Below, piece after piece: positions 8,411 to 17,326 of a DNA stretch of 64,000 bases (positions are counted from its first letter, which is position 1; the number at the start of each line of letters is the position of its first letter). Source of the stretch: Bacteriovoracaceae bacterium (GTDB lineage: Bacteria; Bdellovibrionota; Bacteriovoracia; Bacteriovoracales; Bacteriovoracaceae); the NCBI GenBank assembly GCA_947446575.1, contig CANFHC010000002.1, positions 1 through 64,000 of the forward strand. Reading direction: 5' to 3'. Both the position numbers and the translations under genes were made by a program. The notes beneath the pieces were generated by a model, which saw nothing but the letters and a program-made list of their open reading frames with translations, did no database searches and was not told the DNA's origin.

Positions 8411-9628
8411 ATGTTATCTGCTATTGATCGTGAAAAAATTCAGCGGAATATTCCAAAAGTCTATGCCCTGAATTTTTTCATGATGTTTCTAGTCACCATC
8501 CCCATCATCGTCCCATACTGGAATCAATTCGGATTAAATTTAAAAGACATCTATCAACTACAGGCCATCTTTGGTTTTATGATGATTCTCTTAGATGTGC
8601 CCGCCGGCTATATCTCCGATATGTTTGGGCGGAAAAAATGCTTAATCATCGTAGGATGCTTTAATGCTCTTACTTATATTTTTTTAATTGTTGGAAAGTC
8701 TTTTTGGCACTTTGCTCTTTTTGAAGTGTCTTCGGCGATAGCTATAGCACTTTACTCCGGATGCGATATCGCTCTTTTGTACGATTCATTTGATGCTCTG
8801 GATGAAGGCGATGTTATTAAAAAACTCAATCACTCAAAAATATTTTTGGGTAAAAGAATTTTTTACTCCCAAATAGGAGAGTCAGTGGCTTCATTTTTAG
8901 GAGGAGCACTTGCGATCTACTCTCTTAGACTTCCGGCCATCGTAAACGCGTTCACCGCCTGGATACCGCTTCTCATTGCTCTTTCTATAACTGAGCCACC
9001 TAGAAAGTCTTTCGAGACAAAAAAGCATTGGGAAAACATAAAAACAATCTATAACAGTCTATTTCGGCACTCGCGTTTGCTAACTTTTATGGTTCTCTTT
9101 AATATCGTTTACGGCTTTTCAACTTTTGCGGCCATCTGGGCCTATCAAAGTTATTGGGGAGAATTAAAAATTCCCGTGAGTTATTTTGGATCTCTATGGG
9201 CCATATTTAATTTAAGTGTGGCCTTTTTTGCTCGTTCTTCACATTTTTTAGAAACAAAACTAAGTTCACTTGGAATTGTTTTGATCGTGGCCGTGGGGCC
9301 CGTCATTGCTTATCTGGGATTAGGATTTACAGCAAGCTATGCCAGTGTTCTTTTTCTTTTTTTCTTTTCACTTACGCGCGCTCTTAACGGAGTTATTTTG
9401 CAAGATGGAATTAACTCCAGAGTTCCCGCAACGATGAGAGCAACAACGAATTCAATTTGCAGTCTTGGAATGCGAGCGATCTTTTTTTGTTTCGGTCCTT
9501 GGTTTGGGCATCTTTTAGATGTGAGAGGAGTTCATTATTCATTTCAAATGATGGGCTACGTTTTTATCGGACTCTTTTTTCTGATTACCCTTCCTCTCAT
9601 TCGTTTACGAAAAGAATTTTTAAACTAA
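8411..9628 (+). CDS. MFS transporter
   Basis: A 405-residue major facilitator superfamily protein with about 12 hydrophobic segments in two halves. The loop 2-3 signature appears as GYISDMFGRKK (near residue 75), with a conserved acidic segment LLYDSFDAL typical of drug-efflux-like MFS members. The substrate cannot be told from sequence. It begins 3 nt after the nuoI stop and so is probably transcribed as the tail of the nuo operon, though no link in function is evident. No strong ribosome binding site is seen, consistent with translational coupling. Confidence 0.88.
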   Translation: MLSAIDREKIQRNIPKVYALNFFMMFLVTIPIIVPYWNQFGLNLKDIYQLQAIFGFMMILLDVPAGYISDMFGRKKCLIIVGCFNALTYIFLIVGKSFWHFALFEVSSAIAIALYSGCDIALLYDSFDALDEGDVIKKLNHSKIFLGKRIFYSQIGESVASFLGGALAIYSLRLPAIVNAFTAWIPLLIALSITEPPRKSFETKKHWENIKTIYNSLFRHSRLLTFMVLFNIVYGFSTFAAIWAYQSYWGELKIPVSYFGSLWAIFNLSVAFFARSSHFLETKLSSLGIVLIVAVGPVIAYLGLGFTASYASVLFLFFFSLTRALNGVILQDGINSRVPATMRATTNSICSLGMRAIFFCFGPWFGHLLDVRGVHYSFQMMGYVFIGLFFLITLPLIRLRKEFLN

Positions 9629-9671
9629 ACAGCTAAATGTCCTTTTTATAAATAATAAATAAGAGTTTCTT

Positions 9672-9691
9672 TATGATCTTTTAGAATCATA
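9672..9691. terminator. Possible weak terminator between convergent genes
   Basis: TATGAT and ATCATA can pair across an 8-nt loop, followed on the plus strand by GCTTTTATTT. The short AT-rich stem makes this weak. The position between the convergent MFS gene and aat is the main support. Confidence 0.3.
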
Positions 9692-9768
9692 GCTTTTATT
9701 TCTTATTAAATTTCTCGCATGTTTAGCAATTAAAATGTATTGAATTTAAGCCTTGCTTTAGGGAGGCT

Positions 9769-10407
9769 CTAGTTTGTCATTGAAACTTTGAGCATTTTTA
9801 AATAAGTCTCTCTCGGTATTTCAACTCCGCCTAATGACTCAACTACAGACGTCACCATTTGGGTGTCAAGCCAGCCAATATCGCGTTGTTTGAGCATGTA
9901 TAAAAGTGATACTAGCGCCACTTTTGAGGCATTGTCTTCAAGATGAAACATAGACTCACCTGAGTAGAATTTATTTATGCACACTCCATACACACCACCA
10001 ACTAATCGCTCATCTAAATAAGTTTCAATGGAATAGGCAAATCCCAAGCGTTGAAGTTCAATATAGGCATTGATAATTTCTGGCGTGATCCAGGTGCTCG
10101 ATTGATCATTTCTTTTTACAGCAGCGCAATTCATAATTACAGCTTCAAAGTTCGTATTGAATTTAACTTCGTACGGATTTTTTTTCAAAAATTTTCTAAA
10201 ACTTTTACTTAAATGTAATTTATCAAAAGCTAGTATTCCGCGAGGATCTGGTGAAAACCAAGCGAGGGGATATTCATCTGAGATAGGCCATGGAAAAATT
10301 CCTTGCGAGTACGCAAGTAGCAACGACTCAACTTCTAAGTCTCCACCAACGGCCAAGAGTCCGTGTTCATCACAATCTTCTAAAGGTGGAAATTCTACGA
10401 TTGCCAT
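9769..10407 (-). CDS. aat: Leucyl/phenylalanyl-tRNA--protein transferase
   Basis: Aat adds Leu or Phe from aminoacyl-tRNA to proteins with N-terminal Arg or Lys, marking them for ClpS/ClpAP. The family motifs are clear: FPPLEDCDEHGLLAVGGDL, YSQGIFPWP, the WFSPDPRG loop, HLSKSFRK, STWITPEI, FYSGESMFH, and WLDTQMVTSV (family WIDCQ). Its 212 aa are normal. It starts 5 nt after the stop of the upstream arginase-family gene, so the two are co-transcribed. Confidence 0.96.
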   Translation of the reverse strand: MAIVEFPPLEDCDEHGLLAVGGDLEVESLLLAYSQGIFPWPISDEYPLAWFSPDPRGILAFDKLHLSKSFRKFLKKNPYEVKFNTNFEAVIMNCAAVKRNDQSSTWITPEIINAYIELQRLGFAYSIETYLDERLVGGVYGVCINKFYSGESMFHLEDNASKVALVSLLYMLKQRDIGWLDTQMVTSVVESLGGVEIPRETYLKMLKVSMTN

Positions 10408-10412
10408 TATTG

Positions 10413-11531
10413 CTAGCTCACTCCCATCGCTTGAATAAGAAACGTTGAAAGAGCACCGGCAACGAGTAGAGTTGTCTCTGGTTCAATTTGTTTTATATTA
10501 GCGGCCTTTACAAGAGGTGCTATTTCTACAATATCACTTCCCGTGATTTTAAAATTTTCAAAAAGAGTTTGCATAATGACCATTGGCTCATGTGGAGAGA
10601 GTCCATCAGACTCCGGAGTTCCCGTGGCCCCAGCGTAAGCTGCATCGAGACAGTCGATATCAAAGCTAATATAGATTTCTTCAACGGCTAAACTTTTCAA
10701 GTGAGCGACAATATCATTGGCAATTTTTTCTGCTCCTAGGCTCAATACTTCTTTTGCCCATATTTGCTTATGACCAAATTTTTTCTCCCAATGCTCACGC
10801 TCGTATCCACTTGCTCTGATTCCAATTTGAACAAGATGTGAAGGCGTTTCTAAGAAAGGAATGACTTGAGAAGTCCAAGTTCCAAAACATAAATCAATTC
10901 CCATGCGCTCTTCTAATAAATCGGTGTGAGCATCAAAGTGAACGAGGGCCACTTTTTTTCCTTGAGATTTTTTCGCTTCTAAATACGCTCGCACCATTGG
11001 ATAACTAACAGAGTGATCGCCTCCAATCATAAAGAGGCTTTTAGCAGGAAACTGCTCGTGAAAATCAGTTGCGAAGTCATAGGCAATCGAAAGAGGAGAG
11101 ACCGGAAGATTGATGAATTCATCTTTATAAACTGATTTACGGCAATTTTTAATTGTCTCAATATTTAGGTATTTGTCGTGCAAGAGTTGAGGGATCACTC
11201 GCACGTCGCCTATGTCATAAGCATTTAAATCATCGCGTGAATTAATGAGTGTCTCTCTTAAATACAAAGGTCCCCAATTAGCTCCGCGCTGAATTCCGCC
11301 TCCTGTATCCGAGGGAATTCCAAAGATCACGGTTTTTGCCTGAGGTAAAGTTTTTGATAAACTCTCTTCCCAAATAGCGCGTACTCTTTTTTCTGCAACA
11401 GCTTCAATACCATATAATTTTTTTTGCAGGTTTAGTCTTTTTTCTGAGGCCGTATGAACAGTATAAACACCCTCACCTGGAGGAGTAAGGTAGTGTTTTA
11501 TTTTTGAGAGAAATTCATTTCGAGAAGTCAT
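10413..11531 (-). CDS. Arginase/agmatinase-family ureohydrolase
   Basis: A binuclear-manganese ureohydrolase of the arginase/agmatinase/formiminoglutamase family. The metal ligands are in GGDHSVSYP (His), HFDAHTDL (Asp-x-His-x-Asp) and SFDIDCLDAAYAGATG (Asp-x-Asp). The product would be urea (or formamide) plus an amine or amino acid; agmatinase is my best guess, arginase or formiminoglutamase are possible. At 372 aa it is longer than the usual 300-320 because of an N-terminal extension of about 60 residues. It lies between a D-2-hydroxyacid dehydrogenase gene (16 nt upstream) and aat. Confidence 0.9.
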   Translation of the reverse strand: MTSRNEFLSKIKHYLTPPGEGVYTVHTASEKRLNLQKKLYGIEAVAEKRVRAIWEESLSKTLPQAKTVIFGIPSDTGGGIQRGANWGPLYLRETLINSRDDLNAYDIGDVRVIPQLLHDKYLNIETIKNCRKSVYKDEFINLPVSPLSIAYDFATDFHEQFPAKSLFMIGGDHSVSYPMVRAYLEAKKSQGKKVALVHFDAHTDLLEERMGIDLCFGTWTSQVIPFLETPSHLVQIGIRASGYEREHWEKKFGHKQIWAKEVLSLGAEKIANDIVAHLKSLAVEEIYISFDIDCLDAAYAGATGTPESDGLSPHEPMVIMQTLFENFKITGSDIVEIAPLVKAANIKQIEPETTLLVAGALSTFLIQAMGVS

Positions 11532-11547
11532 TAGTTGTGTTTCCTAT

Positions 11548-12504
11548 TTAAATTAAAAAGCCGTCTGCATGCAAACGGTTTTTTAAAAGCATCGATTCGT
11601 ATAATTGATCAAATTCTTCGGGGGAAAGTTCGCTAAAATCAGCGATTACTCGCGCTACAAAATTGGCAGTAACTTGGTCAATATTGGCGTAGACGCCAGC
11701 GATATGCGAGCTCAATGAAATATTTGTAAGCGAACTAAAAAGACTAAAGTCACAAGGCTCTTTTTCAAAAACATCTAAAATTGCAAAAGCTCGTGGTCTC
11801 AATTTTAAAACTTCGATGAGCTCTTCCGTATTCACAAGATCTCCGCGAGCAGCATTGATTAGTAAAAAATCATCTTTTAACTGCAGGAGGAATTCGCGAT
11901 TAATCATATGCAAATTTTTCACATTTAAACTACAAGCAGGAATAACAACATCAATATTTTTAAGATCTAGGTCTGTGTGGTGTTGATATGGATCATAAAC
12001 GTTTACAGTATTTGCAAGAGGAATAAGAGAATTTTTAAGTAATGATCCAATATGTCCCATACCTATCACGAGAATATTTAATTCAGCTAGAAGTAAGCGT
12101 GGCCATTTTCTAGTTTTATCCCAACTCGTTACATGCGGAATTGGACTATAGTGAGAAAGTAGCGCACTTAAAATAAAATTTGTCACCGCCTGTGCCCTAA
12201 TTGGATTTCCAATCACGATGGGAAAATCCACTGAGGCCACAAGCTCTGCCGTTAAATTATCATAGCCTGAATTAGGATGTATCATGAGTTGGCAATGGGC
12301 CTTATCACCATCGGATATTTGCTCAATATTTGTATGTGTGTTGGTAATTAATATATCGGTGGGCGTGCTGGAGTTAAACGGAAGCATTTCTGCTTGCGCA
12401 ATTGTTTCGATTGTTTGTTTTTCTAATTGGGCAAAACTATCTAGAAAGTAAGGTGAAGTACTTATTCTTTTAACCGTTAATTTAGATAGTTTCCTTTTCT
12501 TCAT
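11548..12504 (-). CDS. D-2-hydroxyacid dehydrogenase family protein
   Basis: An NAD(P)-dependent oxidoreductase of the D-isomer 2-hydroxyacid dehydrogenase family. The Rossmann motif is VIGMGHIGSLL. The catalytic residues are the Arg in NAARGDLVNTEEL, the Glu in VFEKEP and the His in SSHIAG. The substrate is unknown, and the divergent N-terminal domain does not point to SerA or a known lactate dehydrogenase. The open frame extends to 12576, but the ATG at 12504 (MKKRKLSK) is preferred because the longer form would overlap the upstream gene by 95 nt. Even so it overlaps that gene's 3' end by 23 nt. Confidence 0.85.
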   Translation of the reverse strand: MKKRKLSKLTVKRISTSPYFLDSFAQLEKQTIETIAQAEMLPFNSSTPTDILITNTHTNIEQISDGDKAHCQLMIHPNSGYDNLTAELVASVDFPIVIGNPIRAQAVTNFILSALLSHYSPIPHVTSWDKTRKWPRLLLAELNILVIGMGHIGSLLKNSLIPLANTVNVYDPYQHHTDLDLKNIDVVIPACSLNVKNLHMINREFLLQLKDDFLLINAARGDLVNTEELIEVLKLRPRAFAILDVFEKEPCDFSLFSSLTNISLSSHIAGVYANIDQVTANFVARVIADFSELSPEEFDQLYESMLLKNRLHADGFLI

Positions 12505-14197
12505 AATAAAATTCTTTATAACTAGTCTTACAATGGCGTTGAGAGCCATAGTTTTCAGCACCTCTGCCCGTTCCATTGACTGTTACATTAAAACATTTAG
12601 TCTCTTTTTTCCAGTAACTATTGCTTGCATCATTTTTATCTTCAATCGGATTTCCATCACTTTTTCGAAGTTCATAATCCATATCGTCAGCAATATAGCT
12701 AATATTGACCATATCGATTCTATGTTCTTCTTTGGCGACTATAAAATTCATAATATGGAATTTTGTGTTTTTTTGAAAAAGAACTGATGCAATATCATCT
12801 GGAGTGACCGTAGCTCGTCCAAGTCTATAGGGAGTTGGCCATTTTACGTTGCCGTAAAAGATATAAATTAATTCTGAACACACAATTTTATCAAGTGTTG
12901 TGATATCAAAGTTGAAGTCATACGCCTTCCCAATTTGATCCATTCCACGAGTGATTTCTTCTATAAGCAAAGTTTCATTAGTAAGAGCATCGTCTTTTCT
13001 AACAATTGTTAGTTCGTCTATATCTAAAAATTCTTCAAGAGTGTTTAAGTGAACACCAGTGCGCACGGCCTCAAGGATAACATTCCCTTTTTCGATTTGC
13101 TCTTGGTAAGGAATAATATCTGGGTGATTCCACATGCCGATTCCTTGCAATTGCTCTTTTGTTCCAAGATAAACTGCCACGTGTCCGTAGTGTCCAGGAA
13201 TTAATTTATCGGTTAAAGTAAATGGACTCTTTTCTAAAATGACATCCATTGGTTGCAATGAACCAATAGCGATTTCACGAGCTGTTGGATTATTGTAAAG
13301 GTATCCTTTTCTCCATTTAATTGATCCAGCGATATTTCCGAAGACTCCAGATAGCCACCCAGTCACAGTATTGAAAGCTCCAATTACTGAGTCAGAAAAA
13401 CTAAAGTTTTTAATTTTAAACTCTGTTTTTCCGCGAGCAATAAGAGTTCCAGTTGCATTCGTATTAATGGCATTAAGTAAGTCAATAGAAGCAGGTTCAT
13501 TTACTAAAATAACTTTTAAGTCTGCTTCTATTGCGCGCACTAAGTTTACTTGTTGAGAGAACTTTAGGCTCTCAGCAATTTCAACGGTGTATTTGTTCAT
13601 TTTGATTAGGTCATTAAGAGTTTTTCCTGAGCCTTCAGTGCTATTTTCTTTGTCTAGAAGAGCATTCTTTACGATTCTTCTAAATGTGCTGTCTGATTCA
13701 TAAAGAATATCGTGCATAACTTCTAAGTGGTCGAGCACAAAAAGATGTCCAGATAACCAAATTAGATGGGCCTTAATTAAAGGAATATTATTTTCATTAT
13801 TGGCAAAAGTCTTTGACATTTTAAAGCCACCAAAATCATAAACACGAGCGAATTCCAAAAGTTTTTTATTAATTTTGTAATAGGCCATAATTGTTCTTCT
13901 TAGAACAAATAGCTCAGTTCCGCTTAAGGTCTCTTGGTCTTTTATTTTATTTAAAAGTCCGGTCGTAAAAGCGATATCGTATTGTTTAAATTCAGAAAAT
14001 ATCGCCAGTAAGTTTTGGTAGCTTTGAAGGTTTTCATTTACATCGAGCAGAGGTTTTTTAAATTTTACATTTATGCCTTCAAGTTCTCGTTCAGCTTTCT
14101 CAATTGGAGCAAGTGCCGTCGTTTCAACGGGACTTGACCAAGCTTGAGCTTGAAAAAGGGTAATAAAGGTTAGAAACAAAATGCTTAATATTTTCAT
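12482..14197 (-). CDS. Exported YiiX-type permuted papain-like hydrolase
   Basis: A 571-residue exported protein (signal peptide about residues 1-19, cleavage after FQAQA). The C-terminal third resembles the YiiX/YaeF circularly permuted NlpC/P60-papain group: the His comes first (HYGHVAVYLG) and the nucleophile Cys follows in KIVCSELIYIFYG, then the typical PxxLxxA-like RLGRATVTPDDIA. Members are thought to cleave amide or ester bonds in lipids, peptides or peptidoglycan; the substrate here is unknown. The N-terminal 300 residues are helical and unlike anything I recognise. It is divergent from map across a 110-bp gap with an inverted repeat. Confidence 0.82.
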   Translation of the reverse strand: MKILSILFLTFITLFQAQAWSSPVETTALAPIEKAERELEGINVKFKKPLLDVNENLQSYQNLLAIFSEFKQYDIAFTTGLLNKIKDQETLSGTELFVLRRTIMAYYKINKKLLEFARVYDFGGFKMSKTFANNENNIPLIKAHLIWLSGHLFVLDHLEVMHDILYESDSTFRRIVKNALLDKENSTEGSGKTLNDLIKMNKYTVEIAESLKFSQQVNLVRAIEADLKVILVNEPASIDLLNAINTNATGTLIARGKTEFKIKNFSFSDSVIGAFNTVTGWLSGVFGNIAGSIKWRKGYLYNNPTAREIAIGSLQPMDVILEKSPFTLTDKLIPGHYGHVAVYLGTKEQLQGIGMWNHPDIIPYQEQIEKGNVILEAVRTGVHLNTLEEFLDIDELTIVRKDDALTNETLLIEEITRGMDQIGKAYDFNFDITTLDKIVCSELIYIFYGNVKWPTPYRLGRATVTPDDIASVLFQKNTKFHIMNFIVAKEEHRIDMVNISYIADDMDYELRKSDGNPIEDKNDASNSYWKKETKCFNVTVNGTGRGAENYGSQRHCKTSYKEFYYEEKETI

Positions 14198-14226
14198 TTT
14201 TTATCCTTCTGATATAAAGTAAATTA

Positions 14227-14263
14227 TTACAGGATCCTGGACTTGACACAATGAGTCCTGTAA
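14227..14263. promoter_or_regulatory. Inverted repeat around a TTGACA hexamer
   Basis: A perfect 8-bp inverted repeat, TTACAGGA (14227-14234) and TCCTGTAA (14256-14263), brackets a consensus -35 hexamer TTGACA (14243-14248) in the divergent gap before map. No convincing -10 is at the right distance on the plus strand (nearest AT-rich hexamers are poor). It could be a repressor operator over a promoter or chance. Confidence 0.35.
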
Positions 14264-14308
14264 AAAGTACACATCTAATAAATTGTATGTAATATTGGGA
14301 AAATAGCC

Positions 14309-15073
14309 ATGATTTCTATTAAATCTGCACGAGAAATTGAATTGATGCGAGCAACCTCGAAACTTGCTGCCGAAACTCTTGAATATATTGCTCCCTTCGT
14401 CGTTCCGGGAGTATCTACGGAAGAGGTTAACCGCCTTTGCCATGAATTCATTATTAAGCATGGAGCCTATCCAAGTCCTCTGAATTACCACGGCTTTCCA
14501 AAATCAGTTTGTACTTCGCTTAACGAAGTCATTTGCCATGGAATACCTAATAAAGATGAATTACTCAAAGATGGTGATATCCTCAATATCGACGTTACAA
14601 CCTACTTAAATAAATTCCACGGGGACACGAATAAGACATTTCTTGTGGGAAATGTGGCCCCTGAAATCAAGAAATTAGTTGATATAACTTATGAATGTAT
14701 GCGCGCTGGAATTGCAACTGTAAGACCAGGGGCCCATATTGGAGACATCGGAGCTGTGATTCAAGAAATCGCTCATAGCAATGGTTATTCAGTTGTTGAG
14801 GACTATTGCGGACATGGAATCGGTCGCGAATTTCACGAAGCCCCTCAAGTTGTTCACGTAGGCATCAAGGGAACTGGCGCAGAAATGAAGCCGGGGATGA
14901 CTTTTACTATTGAGCCCATGATCAATTTGGGAAATAAAGAGGGGAAACTTTTAAAAGACGGCTGGACAGTAGTAACTAGAGATAAAAAATGGTCAGCGCA
15001 ATTTGAGCACACTATTTTAGTGACTCCAACAGGTCACGAGATTCTCACTCTAAGAAAAGAAGAAACACTCTAA
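14309..15073 (+). CDS. map: Methionine aminopeptidase, type I
   Basis: Removes the initiator Met from new proteins. A complete type Ia enzyme of 254 aa with the five metal ligands in place: Asp in NIDVTTYL, Asp in HGDTNKTF, His in GHGIGREFHEAP, Glu in FTIEPMIN and Glu in QFEHTILV. The substrate-pocket segment NEVICHGIPN is conserved. It starts the run map / NifU-like gene; its TAA overlaps the next ATG (TAATG). Confidence 0.97.
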   Translation: MISIKSAREIELMRATSKLAAETLEYIAPFVVPGVSTEEVNRLCHEFIIKHGAYPSPLNYHGFPKSVCTSLNEVICHGIPNKDELLKDGDILNIDVTTYLNKFHGDTNKTFLVGNVAPEIKKLVDITYECMRAGIATVRPGAHIGDIGAVIQEIAHSNGYSVVEDYCGHGIGREFHEAPQVVHVGIKGTGAEMKPGMTFTIEPMINLGNKEGKLLKDGWTVVTRDKKWSAQFEHTILVTPTGHEILTLRKEETL

Positions 15074-15882
15074 TGGCCAATGCTCACGCCACTTATAAAA
15101 ATTCTTTTGGACAGGAACTCTCACTGTCTTTAGATATCGATTTAAAAAGTGAGCGAGTCCAAGATGTTTTTTTTAAAGGCTCACTTAAAGCAACTTATGA
15201 AGCTGAACTTTTAGAGCTAAAAAATCTTATTGCCAACAAATCAATCGACGAAATAAAAAAAATAAAACGCAGCGATTTAAAAATGGAGACGCTACTTTCA
15301 AGTAAGAAATTAGCACTTGGTAATCTTTCTCTGTGGTTATTAAATAATGCTTTGATGGATTATTTGGGAACAACCGTTACATTGCCGGAACAAAAAGATG
15401 CATTGTGTTTGTGTTTTGGAGTAACGAGATCAGATCTAACAAAAGAAATATTAAAAAGAGCAGATTACGATTTATTAGATATCGTTGCTGAAACTATGGC
15501 CACTTCTGCCTGTGCGAGTTGTCTGCCTAGCATTCGTTCTGCCCTAATTGATTTGCGCTCAGAATACGGTTTGATTAAAGGAGTTGCTCATTCACAAACT
15601 CGTTTTGATAAAGAAGGTCACTGGGTAAAAATCAAAGGTATGTATCCGGCCGAGATCGTAGTTTTAATAGACGATTTAAAACGTATTTGGATGAAGCGAG
15701 AAGCAATTGATTCGCAGTTTATTATAGAGCTCCTAAATATTGAAGGACATCACTTGTGGTTTAAAGTTCAAGGGATTTCTGGAGCAGATGATCCGGATCG
15801 TTTTAAAAAAATCCTGGACGCTTTTATGGAATACTTAAAATCACAGACCGGTATTCTCTTTTTTTTGCATCTTGTTTCTTAA
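15073..15882 (+). CDS. Degenerate NifU-like protein with intact BFD [2Fe-2S] domain
   Basis: A 269-residue protein with three regions. Residues about 1-105 resemble the IscU/NifU N-terminal scaffold (GSLKATYEAEL, KSIDEIKKI, LSLWLLNNALMDYL) but lack all three scaffold cysteines: the usual GC is GS and the HCS is absent. Residues about 110-165 are a bacterioferritin-associated-ferredoxin-like [2Fe-2S] domain with Cys112-x-Cys114-x32-Cys147-x2-Cys150. The last 100 residues are unassigned and contain no CxxC, unlike a NifU C-terminal Nfu domain. It may bind a fixed cluster and act as an electron carrier or sensor rather than an assembly scaffold. It is coupled to map by TAATG. Confidence 0.75.
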   Translation: MANAHATYKNSFGQELSLSLDIDLKSERVQDVFFKGSLKATYEAELLELKNLIANKSIDEIKKIKRSDLKMETLLSSKKLALGNLSLWLLNNALMDYLGTTVTLPEQKDALCLCFGVTRSDLTKEILKRADYDLLDIVAETMATSACASCLPSIRSALIDLRSEYGLIKGVAHSQTRFDKEGHWVKIKGMYPAEIVVLIDDLKRIWMKREAIDSQFIIELLNIEGHHLWFKVQGISGADDPDRFKKILDAFMEYLKSQTGILFFLHLVS

Positions 15883-16491
15883 TTTTTGATTTCTTTTTTT
15901 TGCGATTAATTCACAATTGACCCTAATATTTTTTAAATCAGCTAAGCGAGTGAATATTTTTTCTATTTTTGATTTATCTTTAATGACTTCATGAATGGTT
16001 ATTTCTTCTTCTAAGTATTTTAATCTTTCATAAAGACCTCTCAATTCAGGAATCGCTTTATCTAGACAATCGGGCGTTGGCATTTCAGCTTGTAGTCCAG
16101 AGACAAATTGAACAAAGAACCTAGGAACTTGTTTTTGAAATTCGTTAATATAGCCCATTTTAAAAGGGCGCATGCTGGCGTCAACTTCAGATAAAGAGAG
16201 ATCATAAATATCACTCTCTTTGATAAGTAGCAGTCGCAAAAGGCCTACAGAAGGTGAGTGCTTAGATCCCGGACAAATTTCGTCAATAAAGTTCTTCTTG
16301 AGAGCGATATCATTAGTGCTAGCAAGTTCATTTAGGAAATCTTGGTTTAGGTGATAGAGCGCTCCAAGAGATTTTTCTTTATGTAATTGGGATTCTTCTT
16401 TTGCCAAGCATTGCAGAAGTAGGTTAGGTGACGCGTAAATCTCGGTACTAGATACCAGTAAGAGGCAAATTAAATAGTAAAGAGAACGCAT
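15841..16491 (-). CDS. Exported protein of unknown function
   Basis: A 216-residue protein with a clear signal peptide (residues about 1-20, cleavage after EIYA). The mature part is alpha-helical, with a basic helical C-terminal third (Lys/Arg/Glu rich) and four scattered Cys. I do not recognise the family. The 3' end overlaps the convergent NifU-like gene by 42 nt, so one of the two C-termini may be shorter in life. A ribosome binding site AGGAT precedes the ATG. Confidence 0.65.
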   Translation of the reverse strand: MRSLYYLICLLLVSSTEIYASPNLLLQCLAKEESQLHKEKSLGALYHLNQDFLNELASTNDIALKKNFIDEICPGSKHSPSVGLLRLLLIKESDIYDLSLSEVDASMRPFKMGYINEFQKQVPRFFVQFVSGLQAEMPTPDCLDKAIPELRGLYERLKYLEEEITIHEVIKDKSKIEKIFTRLADLKNIRVNCELIAKKRNQKLRNKMQKKENTGL

Positions 16492-16573
16492 ATCTCTAAT
16501 CCTTTTTTTACAAATATTCTCTCTAAGTATATAGTTCTCCTATAAAGACAGCAATAGTGATGGGGAAGACTAG

Positions 16574-17326
16574 TTGAAAGAAATGAGTTTCTGGGAACAT
16601 TTAGAAGAACTTCGAAAAACAGTAATTAGAATAGTCGCAATCCTTGGTGTCACTTTCCTTGTCACTAGCGTCTATGTAGATCAAATTACGGAATGGTTAT
16701 TAAAACCTCTGCGGGACTCTTTGCATGATACAAAGGCAGGCGTTATCGTTTATCATAGCATTTTTGAAAAAGCGTGGGTGCAAGTAGATGTCGCTATTTG
16801 GTGGGCAATCATGATCTCTGCTCCACTTTGGTTTTATCAAATTTGGAAATTTATTAGGCCTGGTTTACACCCACATGAAGTGCGCTCTGTTAGACCCTTT
16901 ATGATTTTAGGGTTCATTTTATTTCTAACAGGTATGGCCTTTGGTTATTACGTAGCTTTTCCTTTTGGATTTAAATTTCTCTCTATGCTTGGAGTTAGCG
17001 ACGTTCAGGCCAATATCAATCTTCGCGATTACGTGACAACATCAAGTCAGATATTGCTTTTTTTAGGACTCATTTTTCAATTTCCTAATTTACTTTTGAT
17101 TTTAGGATTTATGGGACTAGTCACGAAACAGATGCTCAGAAAATTTCGTCGTTATGTTTATGTTGGACTTTCAATTGTCGCTGCAATTTTTTCTCCACCA
17201 GATGTTATCTCGATGCTCTCGGTGTGGATTCCGCTTTGTCTATTATATGAAGTGGGAGTTTTGGCAGTGGCCCTAATAGTTCATCCATATTTGTACCGTG
17301 TGCACATGAAAGGAGAAAAAAAATAA
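16574..17326 (+). CDS. tatC: Sec-independent protein translocase TatC
   Basis: TatC is the membrane receptor of the twin-arginine system, which exports folded (often cofactor-bound) proteins. The family N-terminus FWEHLEELRK and six hydrophobic segments are visible, with the conserved SxPLWFYQIWKFIRPGL loop and the FPF/GLIFQFPN segments. The longest form starts at TTG 16574, preceded at good spacing by GGGGAAG. An ATG at 16583 (MSFWEHLEEL) is the alternative but has poor ribosome-site spacing. No tatA or tatB is nearby. Its TAA overlaps the next ATG. Confidence 0.96.
   Translation: MKEMSFWEHLEELRKTVIRIVAILGVTFLVTSVYVDQITEWLLKPLRDSLHDTKAGVIVYHSIFEKAWVQVDVAIWWAIMISAPLWFYQIWKFIRPGLHPHEVRSVRPFMILGFILFLTGMAFGYYVAFPFGFKFLSMLGVSDVQANINLRDYVTTSSQILLFLGLIFQFPNLLLILGFMGLVTKQMLRKFRRYVYVGLSIVAAIFSPPDVISMLSVWIPLCLLYEVGVLAVALIVHPYLYRVHMKGEKK

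Noticed and set aside
12533-12787. An 84-codon plus-strand frame opposite the YiiX-type hydrolase gene
   Set aside because: It is antisense to a well-supported coding region with a signal peptide and catalytic motifs, and has no ribosome site.
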